Counted from the first letter of the stretch, positions 1-7,150 are shown. The stretch is DNA of 7,276 nt from JBIICS01 sp044238735 (GCA_044238735.1 JBIICS010000138.1:1-7276), one strand, 5' to 3'. Program-made: numbers and translations. The notes: generated by a model from the sequence alone, not told the origin.

Positions 1-223
1 TTTGCAGTTCGGTGTAATGAGGCTTTGCAGTGCCTATTGACATTTCTTTATAGAACTGCCTACTATCGGCACTAATTACTACTGTATTAAGCTCTTTTGC
101 TAATTTAATTGCTAATTCGGTTTTACCTATTGCAGTGGGTCCTGCAACAACAATCAGATATTTTGTATCAACACTCAAAAATTCGGATAAAATAATTTGA
201 AATATAAATAAATCGCATTTCAT
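1..223 (-). CDS. miaA: tRNA dimethylallyltransferase MiaA, N-terminal part (cut by window edge)
   Basis: Seen: reading the minus strand from an ATG at 223-221 gives an open frame of 74 codons that leaves the window at base 1. It contains the P-loop GPTAIGKT (about residues 29-36), followed by ISADSRQFYKEMSIGTAKP, the DSRQ...IGTAKP signature of MiaA. Known: MiaA transfers a dimethylallyl group to N6 of A37 in tRNAs that read codons beginning with U, in the cytoplasm. The P-loop binds the pyrophosphate substrate and the Asp of DSRQ is catalytic. Oddity: the ATG start puts about 20 residues before the core strand YLIVVAGPT, longer than the few residues usual in this family. An in-frame TTG (Leu16) would give a more typical N-terminus, but the ATG is the simpler choice. 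It is divergent from the receptor gene at 354, with a matching -7 promoter box at 271-264. Identity is firm; the exact start is less so. Confidence 0.93.
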   Translation of the reverse strand, partial: MKCDLFIFQIILSEFLSVDTKYLIVVAGPTAIGKTELAIKLAKELNTVVISADSRQFYKEMSIGTAKPHYTELQ

Positions 224-248
224 TTAAAATTTTAAAAATCTAATTTTG
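218..248 (+). promoter_or_regulatory. Candidate promoter for the TonB-dependent receptor gene
   Basis: On the plus strand, 241-248 reads TAATTTTG, an exact TAnnTTTG -7 box, with TTTC at 218-221 placed 19 bases upstream as a one-mismatch -33 element. The start of transcription would fall near 252-255, giving a leader of about 100 bases. The -33 element would lie over the miaA start codon, so the two divergent promoters would be tightly packed. A weaker alternative is TATTATTTG at 325-333, which has one extra base inside the box and no good -33 partner. The choice between them is uncertain. Confidence 0.3.
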
Positions 249-263
249 AAAAACGAATCTATT

Positions 264-297
264 CAAAGATAATTTTTTTAAGGAAAACATTCTGAAA
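264..297 (-). promoter_or_regulatory. Candidate Bacteroidota-type promoter for miaA
   Basis: On the minus strand, 271-264 reads TATCTTTG, an exact match to the Bacteroidota -7 element TAnnTTTG. A TTTC at 297-294 lies 22 bases upstream, one mismatch from the TTTG -33 element and within the usual spacing. Transcription would begin near 260-257, leaving an untranslated leader of about 35 bases before the miaA ATG. The assignment rests on motif match and position only. Confidence 0.4.
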
Positions 298-353
298 TTT
301 AAGTCTTTACTGAACATAAGGCAGTATTATTTGTTCAAAAGCAAAATATAAAT

Positions 354-2744
354 ATGTTTAAAAATTCTATTCTTTTAGTTATTGCATTCTTATTATTAAG
401 TAAAATTACAAATGCTCAAACGGGCATCATTAAAGGTCAGGTAAAAAATATTAGTAACAACGAACCCATTCCGTTTGCTAACATTGGTTTAAGCGGAACA
501 AATAAGGGAGTTGTAGCGGATATAGATGGAAATTTTATGATTAATGAACTGAATCCGGGTTATTATAACATACAGGTAAGTAGCGTCGGATTTAAAACCA
601 AGCTTATTACCGAGCAGCTAGTAACTAACGCCCAACCTACAATTATTGTTGCGGAATTGGAAGAAGAATCGGCTCAATTAAAAGAAGTTGAAATTACAAC
701 CAGTGGTTTCACCAAAACGGAAGAAAGTCCGATTAGTTTAAGAACACTGAGCATTAGTGAAATTGAACGAAACCCGGGATCTAATCGTGATATTTCCAAT
801 GTAATCCGTTCATTACCGGGCGTAGCCTCTACTCCTGCTTTTAGAAATGATATTATCATAAGAGGCGGAGCCCCTAACGAAAATCGATTTTATTTGGATG
901 GAGTTGAAGTTCCCAATATAAATCACTTTTCCACTCAAGGATCATCTGGCGGACCAGTGGGCTTAATAAATGTAAACTTTATTAGAGAAGTGGATTATTA
1001 CTCGGGTGCTTTTCCGGCAAACAGAGGAAATGCTTTAAGTTCGGTATTTGAATTTAAACAAAAAGATGGCAGAAATGACAAGCTTGGATTTTCCATTACT
1101 TCCGGAGCAACCGATTTTGGTTTAACTGCCGAGGGGCCACTTGGAAAAAACACCACTTTTATAGCTTCTGCTCGAAGAAGTTATTTACAATTTTTATTTA
1201 AAGCAATAGGATTACCATTTTTACCTATATACAACGACTTTCAATTTAAAGTTAAAACACGATTTAGCGATAAAGATGAATTAACGTTAATTGGTTTAGG
1301 AGCAATTGATAATTTTGAACTTAATCTGGATGCGAATGAAACCGAAAATCAGCGATATATACTCAACTATCTTCCCATTCAGGAACAATGGAATTATACC
1401 AATGGTGCTGTTTACAAGCGATTTTTTAAAACAGGTTATCATACTTTTGTATTAAGCCGCAATATGCTTAACAACACCTCAATTAAATACAAAAACAACG
1501 ACGATACTGATGAAAACAACTTAATATTGAGATACGTTTCTCAAGAGATTGAAAATAAATTCAGGTACGAAAATGTAATTCGTAAAAATGGATTTAAAAT
1601 TATTTCGGGCGCATTAGTAGAATATGTTAAGTTTAATACAAATACCTTAAATAACATTGTTTTGCCTTCTGGGCCGTTTCGAGTTGACTATAAATCGGAT
1701 TTAAGTTTTTATAAATATGGAATCTTTGCTCAACTTAGTAAGGGTATCTTTAACGAAAGAATTTTACTGTCGGGTGGATTTAGAATGGACGGTAATTCTT
1801 TAAACTCATCCATGAGGAATATGCTTAACCAATTATCTCCACGTTTCTCTATTTCATATTCAATTACAGAACAGTTTAGTTTTAATACCAATGTGGGGAT
1901 GTATTATCAACTTCCTGCCTATACTGTTTTAGGTTATAAGGATAATAACGGTAATCTGCTAAACGTTAATAACGGAGCTAAATATATAAATAACACCCAT
2001 TATGTAGCTGGATTTGCATACGAAACCAAACAAAACGCCAGATTTACTGCAGAAGGATTTTACAAACAATATAAAAACTATCCCTTCTTAACCAATGATT
2101 CCATTTCCTTAGCTAATTTAGGCGGAGATTTTGGAGTTATCGGAAATGAACCCAGTCTTCCGATATCAGAAGGCAGAAGCTATGGTGCGGAATTTTTGGC
2201 ACAACAAAAACTAATTAAAGGTTTTTTCGGAATTTTGGCTTATACCTATGTAATAAGCGAATTTAAAAATAAACATGGTGTTTACACTCCAACCGCTTGG
2301 GACAGTCGGAACATTATTAATGCAACACTAGGTAAAAAATTTAATAAAAACTGGCAAACAGGACTAAAATTCAGGTATTCAGGAGGTCAACCCTACACCC
2401 CTTTTAATTTAGATCTCTCTTCACAGGTAAATGTTTGGGATATAAGGGGCAGAGGTATAGAAGACTTTAATCAACTCAACTCGCAACGATTAAAACCATT
2501 TCATGGGCTTGATATCAGAGTTGATAAGTTCTATTATTTGAAGAAAGCAACATTTGATATTTACCTTGATATTCAAAATCTATATAATTTTCAGGCAGAA
2601 CAAGCCCCTATATTTAATGTAAGCAGAAATAACAAAGGCGAGCCATTGCCCGATCCTACTAAACCCGGCTATTATCAATACTATTTAATTCCGAATACGG
2701 TTGGAACCGTATTACCCACAATAGGCGTAAAAATTGATTTTTAA
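354..2744 (+). CDS. TonB-dependent outer-membrane receptor with carboxypeptidase-regulatory-like domain
   Basis: 796 residues, a normal length for the family. Seen: a signal peptide at residues 1-21 (hydrophobic stretch after MFKNS, likely cleaved after TNA); a carboxypeptidase-regulatory-like beta-sandwich at about 25-103 (GQV...EPIPFANIGLSGTNKG...D.DGNF.I..L.PG.Y.I.VSSVGF); a possible TonB-box-like stretch EVEITTSG at 111-118; a plug domain at about 125-240 containing DIIIRGGAPNENRFYLDGVE (166-185); then a long barrel of alternating beta strands ending in GVKIDF with a terminal Phe, as expected for outer-membrane barrels. Known: these proteins import large or scarce ligands such as metal chelates, cobalamin or glycans across the outer membrane using TonB-ExbBD energy. 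The ligand cannot be read from the sequence. No SusD-like lipoprotein or TonB/ExbB gene lies beside it, so a SusCD glycan system is not supported. It is followed by a strong terminator and appears monocistronic. Confidence 0.93.
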   Translation: MFKNSILLVIAFLLLSKITNAQTGIIKGQVKNISNNEPIPFANIGLSGTNKGVVADIDGNFMINELNPGYYNIQVSSVGFKTKLITEQLVTNAQPTIIVAELEEESAQLKEVEITTSGFTKTEESPISLRTLSISEIERNPGSNRDISNVIRSLPGVASTPAFRNDIIIRGGAPNENRFYLDGVEVPNINHFSTQGSSGGPVGLINVNFIREVDYYSGAFPANRGNALSSVFEFKQKDGRNDKLGFSITSGATDFGLTAEGPLGKNTTFIASARRSYLQFLFKAIGLPFLPIYNDFQFKVKTRFSDKDELTLIGLGAIDNFELNLDANETENQRYILNYLPIQEQWNYTNGAVYKRFFKTGYHTFVLSRNMLNNTSIKYKNNDDTDENNLILRYVSQEIENKFRYENVIRKNGFKIISGALVEYVKFNTNTLNNIVLPSGPFRVDYKSDLSFYKYGIFAQLSKGIFNERILLSGGFRMDGNSLNSSMRNMLNQLSPRFSISYSITEQFSFNTNVGMYYQLPAYTVLGYKDNNGNLLNVNNGAKYINNTHYVAGFAYETKQNARFTAEGFYKQYKNYPFLTNDSISLANLGGDFGVIGNEPSLPISEGRSYGAEFLAQQKLIKGFFGILAYTYVISEFKNKHGVYTPTAWDSRNIINATLGKKFNKNWQTGLKFRYSGGQPYTPFNLDLSSQVNVWDIRGRGIEDFNQLNSQRLKPFHGLDIRVDKFYYLKKATFDIYLDIQNLYNFQAEQAPIFNVSRNNKGEPLPDPTKPGYYQYYLIPNTVGTVLPTIGVKIDF

Positions 2745-2767
2745 AAATTAAATAAACTAATAGGCAT

Positions 2768-2804
2768 AAAAAAAAACGCTTCATCATTGGAAGCGTTTTT
2801 TTGT
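2768..2804. terminator. Bidirectional intrinsic terminator between receptor and lpdA
   Basis: CGCTTC (2777-2782) pairs with GAAGCG (2790-2795) around a 7-base loop. The stem is extended by an A run on the left (2768-2776) pairing with a T run on the right (2796-2802), for about 13 base pairs in all. The T run serves the plus-strand receptor gene, and the complement of the A run serves lpdA on the minus strand. Its place between two converging genes fits termination in both directions. Confidence 0.9.
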
Positions 2805-2832
2805 TTTTATAAGATAAGACTTTTAAAAAAAT

Positions 2833-4224
2833 TTACAAGTGAATAACTTCGCCGTATGCAGCTGCAGCAGCTTCCATAACTGCTTCACTCATGGTTGGGT
2901 GAGGATGTACAGTTTTAATGATTTCCATGCCAGTAGTTTCTAATTTACGAGCCGCAACAACTTCTGCTATCATTTCAGTAACATTAGCACCAATCATATG
3001 GGCTCCTAAAAACTCACCGTATTTAGCATCAAAAATAACTTTTACAAAACCATCTTTTGCTCCGGCAGCACTCGCCTTACCCGATGCACTAAAAGGGAAT
3101 TTACCAACCTTAATCTGATAACCCGCTTCTTTTGCGGCCTTCTCTGTATATCCAACAGAAGCAACTTCAGGATTGGTATAGGTACAACCCGGTATATTTT
3201 TATAATCGATAGGATCCGGATGATGACCCGCAATTTTTTCTACACAGGTAATTCCTTCGGCACTTGCAACGTGAGCAAGCGCAGCAGTTGGAATACAATC
3301 GCCAATAGCATAATACCCTGGAATGTTTGTTTGGTAAAATTTATCAACTATAATTCTTCCTTTATCGGTAGCAATTCCAACATCTTCTAATCCAATATTC
3401 TCAATATTTGCCTGAATACCTACTGCAGATAAAACTACATCCGCTTCTAAAACGCTAACTTTTCCGTCTTTACCTTTAACATTTACTTTACATCCGCTTC
3501 CTTTTGTATCAACACTCTCAACAGAACTCTCCAATAAAATATCAATTCCTTGCTTCTTAAGGCTTCTTTCTAATTGTTTTGATACTTCTTCATCCTCTAA
3601 TGGAACTATATTGGGCATAAATTCAACTATGGTAACCTTTGTTCCCATAGCATTATAAAAATACGCAAACTCCACGCCTATTGCACCGGAACCAACCACA
3701 ACCAGTGACTTTGGTTTTGAAGGCAAGGTCATGGCTTCGCGATAACCAATCACCTTTTTACCATCTTGAGGCAAATTAGGAAGTTGACGAGAGCGAGCAC
3801 CCGTTGCAATAATAATATGATTGGCACTGTATTCGGTAGTTTTACCATCTTTTCCGGTAACTACTATTTTCTTTCCAGTTTTAACTTTAGCAGTTCCTTC
3901 TAGCACCTCAATCTTGTTTTTCTTCATCAAAAACTGAATTCCTTTACTCATACCGTCTGCTACACCACGGCTACGTTTAATAATTGCATTGAAATCGGCA
4001 TTGGCTTCACCAATTTTAATTCCATACTCATCTGCATGCTTTATGTATTCAAAAACGTTGGCACTTTTTAACAAGGCTTTTGTAGGTATACATCCCCAAT
4101 TTAAACAAATGCCACCCAGATTTTCTTTTTCTACGATGGCCGTTTTTAAACCTAACTGAGAAGCTCTAATTGCAGTTACATAACCGCCCGGACCGCTTCC
4201 AATAACTATTACGTCGTAATTCAT
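2833..4224 (-). CDS. lpdA: Dihydrolipoyl dehydrogenase (E3), FAD-dependent
   Basis: 463 residues, the usual length. Seen: N-terminal FAD-binding motif GSGPGG (9-14); redox-active disulfide in GGICLNWGCIPTK with Cys40 and Cys45; ATGAR at 140-144; NAD-binding GSGAIGVE at 178-185 followed by the acidic Glu201 of TIVE; second FAD motif YAIGD at 305-309 with ALAHVASAEG; and the C-terminal dimer-interface HPHPTMSE with the catalytic pair His442/Glu447. Every key residue is present. Known: the enzyme reoxidises dihydrolipoamide with NAD+ and serves as the shared E3 of pyruvate and 2-oxoglutarate dehydrogenase complexes and the glycine cleavage system. It stands alone here, with no E1, E2 or gcv genes adjacent, so a shared E3 role is likely but inferred. 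The ATG at 4224 begins directly at the FAD-binding strand (NYDVIVIG). Transcription probably starts from the -7 box at 4252-4245. Confidence 0.97.
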   Translation of the reverse strand: MNYDVIVIGSGPGGYVTAIRASQLGLKTAIVEKENLGGICLNWGCIPTKALLKSANVFEYIKHADEYGIKIGEANADFNAIIKRSRGVADGMSKGIQFLMKKNKIEVLEGTAKVKTGKKIVVTGKDGKTTEYSANHIIIATGARSRQLPNLPQDGKKVIGYREAMTLPSKPKSLVVVGSGAIGVEFAYFYNAMGTKVTIVEFMPNIVPLEDEEVSKQLERSLKKQGIDILLESSVESVDTKGSGCKVNVKGKDGKVSVLEADVVLSAVGIQANIENIGLEDVGIATDKGRIIVDKFYQTNIPGYYAIGDCIPTAALAHVASAEGITCVEKIAGHHPDPIDYKNIPGCTYTNPEVASVGYTEKAAKEAGYQIKVGKFPFSASGKASAAGAKDGFVKVIFDAKYGEFLGAHMIGANVTEMIAEVVAARKLETTGMEIIKTVHPHPTMSEAVMEAAAAAYGEVIHL

Positions 4225-4244
4225 ATTTATTTAATTTAGCAGTG

Positions 4245-4252
4245 CAAATTTA
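4245..4252 (-). promoter_or_regulatory. Candidate -7 promoter box for lpdA
   Basis: The minus strand reads TAAATTTG at 4252-4245, an exact TAnnTTTG match 20 bases upstream of the lpdA ATG, which predicts a very short leader of about 15 bases. No convincing TTTG -33 element lies at the standard spacing; only ATTC at 15 bases and TTTA at 24 bases are near it. Confidence 0.4.
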
Positions 4253-4302
4253 GGGTTTTATTCTTTTGAATCTGCCTAAATATTTACACTTAATTAATAA
4301 AA

Positions 4303-6033
4303 ATGAAATATTCAGTTTTTTACCAAAATCCCCACCAAAGACTTATTAATATTGAGTTTTTTACTAACGTAAATAAAAACAAAACTATACTTAGGCTCCC
4401 CAGTTGGCGACCCGGCAGATACGAATTAGGAAATTTCGCAAAGAATATCGTGAAATTTGAAGTTTTAAATAACAAAGGTCAATCTTTACCTTTTAACAAA
4501 TTAAGCAAAGATTCTTGGGAGGTTTTAACTGCAAATGAAACTGTAATAAGAGTAAAATACAATGTATTTACACCCGATTTTAATGCCGGTGCGTGTTGGA
4601 TTGATTCAAAACAATTATACATAAACGGAATTCATTGTTTTTTATATGACGAAGATAAAATTAACGAACCCTGTGAACTTAATTTGTCTATTCCTAAAGA
4701 GTTTAAAACCGTTATCGGCTTAAAGCAAACCGGCTCGAACCATTTTATTGCCAAGGATTATCATGAACTGGTGGACTCTCCTTTTGTTTCCTCCCCTACT
4801 TTAATTAAGCATACCATTACCGAACAAAATATTCTCTTTAATTTATGGTTTCAGGGGGTTAGTGAAGTGCCGTTCGAGCAATTGGAAAAAGATTTTAGAC
4901 CCTTTATTAAAGAACAACTTTCTCTTTTTAAAGAGTTTGTTGCCGGTGAATATCATTTTATTTTTCAGATTACTCCCTATAAACATTACCATGGGGTAGA
5001 ACATACTAAATCAACAGTAATAACCTTAGGTCCTGCAAAAGATGTATTTAACAAGCCACTTTACCATGAATTATTAGGTATAAGCAGTCACGAATTATTT
5101 CATTGCTGGAATATTAAATCGATTCGTCCTGCCGAAATGTTGCCCTATCGTTACCATCAAGAAAACTACACTAAATTAGGATACGTAGCAGAGGGAGTAA
5201 CTACTTATTATGGCGATTATATATTGTTTAGGAGTAAGGTTTTTAATCAGGATGAATTTTTTAAATGCATGAATAACTGGCTTGAAAAACATTTCGAAAA
5301 TTTTGGTCGATTTAACAAATCTGTTGCAGATTCTTCTTTTGATACCTGGCTGGATGGATATGTTGCAGGTGTGCCCAACCGTAAAACATCCATTTATAAC
5401 GAAGGCGCCTTGTGTGCTTTTATTTTAGATGTATTAATAAGAAAACATACTAATAATTCACACTCATTGGATGATGTGATGTTAAAATTATTTTACGATT
5501 TTGGAAAAAAAGAAATTGGATACACTGCTCAAAATTTCAGAGAAATAGCAGAGGAAGTTGCAGAGACAAGTCTCTGTTCTTATTTTGATGATATTGTAAA
5601 TGGCACAAAAGATTATGAACCTTATTTAACGGATTGTTTCAATTATTTGGGATTACAACTAAATAAAGAAAATTGCACTCATTTATACGAAAGCATATAT
5701 GGGTTTAAAACCATTAACGATGGCAATCATCTTAAAATTAGGCTTGTATATCCAGACAGTATTGCCGACCGTGCCGGACTAATGGTGGGAAGTAGCCTTA
5801 TTAAAATAAATAATTTAGAAGTTAATAAAGAAACCATTGAAAAAGCAATTGAAGAGTTAGGTAAAAATGAAATTTTACTGGAACTGGATAACTTCGGCCA
5901 TAGTGCTTTCCTAAAAATAACATCATCCAGCAAACAATTTTTTAAAAAATATTCTATTCAATTAAAAGAAAATACGGACAATAAAACCAAAAGTAATTAT
6001 GCCCTCTGGTCTAATAATAGATTAAACGATTAA
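4303..6033 (+). CDS. M61-family (glycyl aminopeptidase type) zinc metallopeptidase with PDZ domain
   Basis: 576 residues, close to the usual M61 length. Seen: an N-terminal M61 beta-rich domain starting at residue 1 with LPSWRPGRYELGNFAKN (32-48), which matches the family's W-x-PG-x-Y element; the conserved GVEHTKST (from about 231) before the active site; the gluzincin zinc motif HELFH, with ligands His263 and His267 and catalytic Glu264, followed by WNIKSIRP; and the third ligand Glu297 in EGVTTYYGDY, 30 residues later. A conserved SFDTWLDGY and SLDDVMLKLFYDF helical region follows, and then a PDZ domain at about 465-545 (PDSIADRAGLMVGSSLIKINN). Known: M61 enzymes such as the Sphingomonas glycyl aminopeptidase are related in fold to M1 aminopeptidases. 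There is no signal peptide or lipobox, so a cytoplasmic role in peptide turnover is inferred. The start is fixed by the ATG at the beginning of the domain after the AT-rich leader TTAATTAATAAAA. The substrate is not determinable. Confidence 0.92.
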   Translation: MKYSVFYQNPHQRLINIEFFTNVNKNKTILRLPSWRPGRYELGNFAKNIVKFEVLNNKGQSLPFNKLSKDSWEVLTANETVIRVKYNVFTPDFNAGACWIDSKQLYINGIHCFLYDEDKINEPCELNLSIPKEFKTVIGLKQTGSNHFIAKDYHELVDSPFVSSPTLIKHTITEQNILFNLWFQGVSEVPFEQLEKDFRPFIKEQLSLFKEFVAGEYHFIFQITPYKHYHGVEHTKSTVITLGPAKDVFNKPLYHELLGISSHELFHCWNIKSIRPAEMLPYRYHQENYTKLGYVAEGVTTYYGDYILFRSKVFNQDEFFKCMNNWLEKHFENFGRFNKSVADSSFDTWLDGYVAGVPNRKTSIYNEGALCAFILDVLIRKHTNNSHSLDDVMLKLFYDFGKKEIGYTAQNFREIAEEVAETSLCSYFDDIVNGTKDYEPYLTDCFNYLGLQLNKENCTHLYESIYGFKTINDGNHLKIRLVYPDSIADRAGLMVGSSLIKINNLEVNKETIEKAIEELGKNEILLELDNFGHSAFLKITSSSKQFFKKYSIQLKENTDNKTKSNYALWSNNRLND

Positions 6034-6058
6034 CAAATAGTTTTTAAAAAAGTATTTT

Positions 6059-6553
6059 TTAGTGAAGGTAGGCCTCCATTGAGTGAGCTGAAATCTCAAC
6101 GCTTACATGCTCCTCCAAAGTTGTGGAGAGTGATAATCCTACAAAATCGGCATGAACCGGAAAGCTTTTGTAACTTCTGTTTATGAGCACAGCCGATTGT
6201 ATTTTATTAACCCGCTTAGCAATAAGGGCAGCCATGGCAAAAGAGAATGTTTTACCAGAGTTTAAGACATCATCCACTAATACTACCGATTTATTTTCGA
6301 TATCGATGTTCTCGGATAAATCAATTTTAGATATTTCAGGTTTTTTCTTGTCAATTTTAATTTCGATTACTTTAGATTTGCAACCCAATTTAACCAATTC
6401 ATCGCCAATTAATTTTGACAATAAAAATCCATTACCAATAATACCCGCAAGAATTATTTCGTTTTCCAGGAAATTTTTTTCGGAAATTTCTGCCGCAATT
6501 CTTGTGATTTTTTGTTGAATTTGGGCGTTATTTAATATTAAGTTGCGACTCAT
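6059..6553 (-). CDS. PyrR-like phosphoribosyltransferase, short paralogue
   Basis: 164 residues, slightly shorter than PyrR (about 180). Seen: PyrR-like N-terminal helix LILNNAQIQQKITRIAAEI (5-23); strand and loop IILAGIIGNGF (33-43); PRPP-binding motif VVLVDDVLNSGKT (90-102) with the acidic pair Asp94/Asp95; then SAVLINRSYKSFPVHADFVG (120-139), which resembles the AVLVDRGHRELPIRADYVG region of PyrR; and SLSTTLEEHVSVEI at the end. Known: this fold transfers or binds a phosphoribosyl group using PRPP and Mg2+; PyrR itself is a uracil phosphoribosyltransferase and RNA-binding regulator of pyr genes. Oddity: the loop that carries Arg in PyrR (RTRG) reads IGNG here, and the RDDL stretch is absent, so substrate and function may differ. 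The NlpC/P60 gene upstream stops two bases before its ATG, implying cotranscription. It ends 25 bases from the converging M61 gene. The fold is firm; the substrate is unknown. Confidence 0.85.
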   Translation of the reverse strand: MSRNLILNNAQIQQKITRIAAEISEKNFLENEIILAGIIGNGFLLSKLIGDELVKLGCKSKVIEIKIDKKKPEISKIDLSENIDIENKSVVLVDDVLNSGKTFSFAMAALIAKRVNKIQSAVLINRSYKSFPVHADFVGLSLSTTLEEHVSVEISAHSMEAYLH

Positions 6554-6555
6554 AA

Positions 6556-7131
6556 CTACTGGTTTATGTTAAACCTACCCGACTTGTAATAATATTTCAG
6601 GTAGTATGGCTCATCTAAATCGCTAATAATAACACCTGCTCTTGTGGATGAATGCGCAAATTTATTACCACCAATATAAACACCAACGTGAGAAACTCTC
6701 TTTTTGTAAATCGTAAAAAAAACCAAATCACCCACCTTTAAATCGTTTTTATTCTTAAATGTAGTATCAACCTGCTTAATAATATCATAAGAACCACCGC
6801 TTAAGTTAATACCATAGGCCTCTTTATATAAAACCGTGGCAAAACCACTGCAATCTATCCCTTTATTAGATTCCCCGGCAAATTGATAGTTTGTACCCAA
6901 CCAATTAATTACTGTTTTGTATAAAGCATAATTGTAACAAGAATCTAAAACAATATTTCTGCTATGGAAATAGCCCAGTAAACGTTCCTCATCCGTATAT
7001 TCCTGATTTAGCGAATCGTTTAGGCGCTTGGGGTTCTTCTTTGGATTCTCGGCATGGCATAACGAGTGAACCAGAAAAGTTAAAATCGATAATATGTTAA
7101 TTATTTTAATCAAAGCGCAAAAATAAGCCAA
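6556..7131 (-). CDS. Secreted NlpC/P60-family cysteine peptidase (peptidoglycan hydrolase), non-ATG start
   Basis: Up to 191 residues. Seen: an N-terminal hydrophobic segment with a likely signal-peptidase I site after SLCHA (about residue 27); a variable linker at 28-65; then a single NlpC/P60 domain at about 70-187 with catalytic Cys94 in GIDCSGF, KVGDLVFF, His148 in VSHVGVYIG, and the third polar residue His160 in FAHSST. The complete triad predicts an active enzyme. Known: these peptidases cut D-Glu-meso-diaminopimelate bonds or related links in cell-wall peptides in the periplasm. There is no SH3 or LysM targeting domain. Start: the frame contains no ATG anywhere and is closed upstream by a TAA. 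The candidates are TTG at 7131 and TTG at 7113; the latter gives a cleaner signal peptide (M-IKIINILSILTFLVHSLCHA) and lies just after an exact -7 box at 7125-7118. The stop TAG is two bases from the downstream phosphoribosyltransferase ATG, so they form an operon. Function is confident; the start is not. Confidence 0.88.
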   Translation of the reverse strand: MAYFCALIKIINILSILTFLVHSLCHAENPKKNPKRLNDSLNQEYTDEERLLGYFHSRNIVLDSCYNYALYKTVINWLGTNYQFAGESNKGIDCSGFATVLYKEAYGINLSGGSYDIIKQVDTTFKNKNDLKVGDLVFFTIYKKRVSHVGVYIGGNKFAHSSTRAGVIISDLDEPYYLKYYYKSGRFNINQ

Positions 7132-7150
7132 AGCAATTAATTTTTTAAAA
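7118..7150 (-). promoter_or_regulatory. Candidate promoter for the NlpC/P60-phosphoribosyltransferase operon
   Basis: The minus strand reads TATTTTTG at 7125-7118, an exact TAnnTTTG -7 box, with TTTT at 7150-7147 as a one-mismatch -33 element 21 bases upstream. Transcription would begin near 7114-7111, right at the TTG at 7113. This would rule out the TTG at 7131 and make the message nearly leaderless. It is a motif match only, in AT-rich DNA. Confidence 0.35.

Noticed and set aside
325..333. TATTATTTG as the main receptor promoter
   Set aside because: It has three rather than two bases between TA and TTTG and no good -33 element at the right distance. The exact box at 241-248 fits better, though this one is not excluded.
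674..859. Small minus-strand frame inside the receptor gene
   Set aside because: It lies wholly within a well-supported coding sequence on the other strand and its translation has no recognisable features. The other internal frames at 2918-3118, 3042-3233, 5727-5933 and 6183-6518 were rejected for the same reason.
354..2744. SusC-type glycan uptake (polysaccharide utilisation) locus
   Set aside because: The receptor has the regulatory-like domain shared with SusC, but at 796 residues it is shorter than typical SusC proteins (about 1,000), and no SusD-like lipoprotein or glycoside hydrolase is present nearby.
4265..4302. Promoter for the M61 gene built on TTTG at 4265-4268 as a -33 element
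   Set aside because: At the required spacing the only TA-starting octamer is TAATTAAT at 4291-4298, which misses the TTTG half of the -7 box. The match is too weak to annotate.
6556..7131. Lipoprotein signal in the NlpC/P60 protein (Cys25 in VHSLC)
   Set aside because: The residues before the Cys (H-S-L) do not fit a lipobox, which wants a small residue at -1 and Leu or similar at -3. Signal-peptidase I cleavage after CHA fits better.
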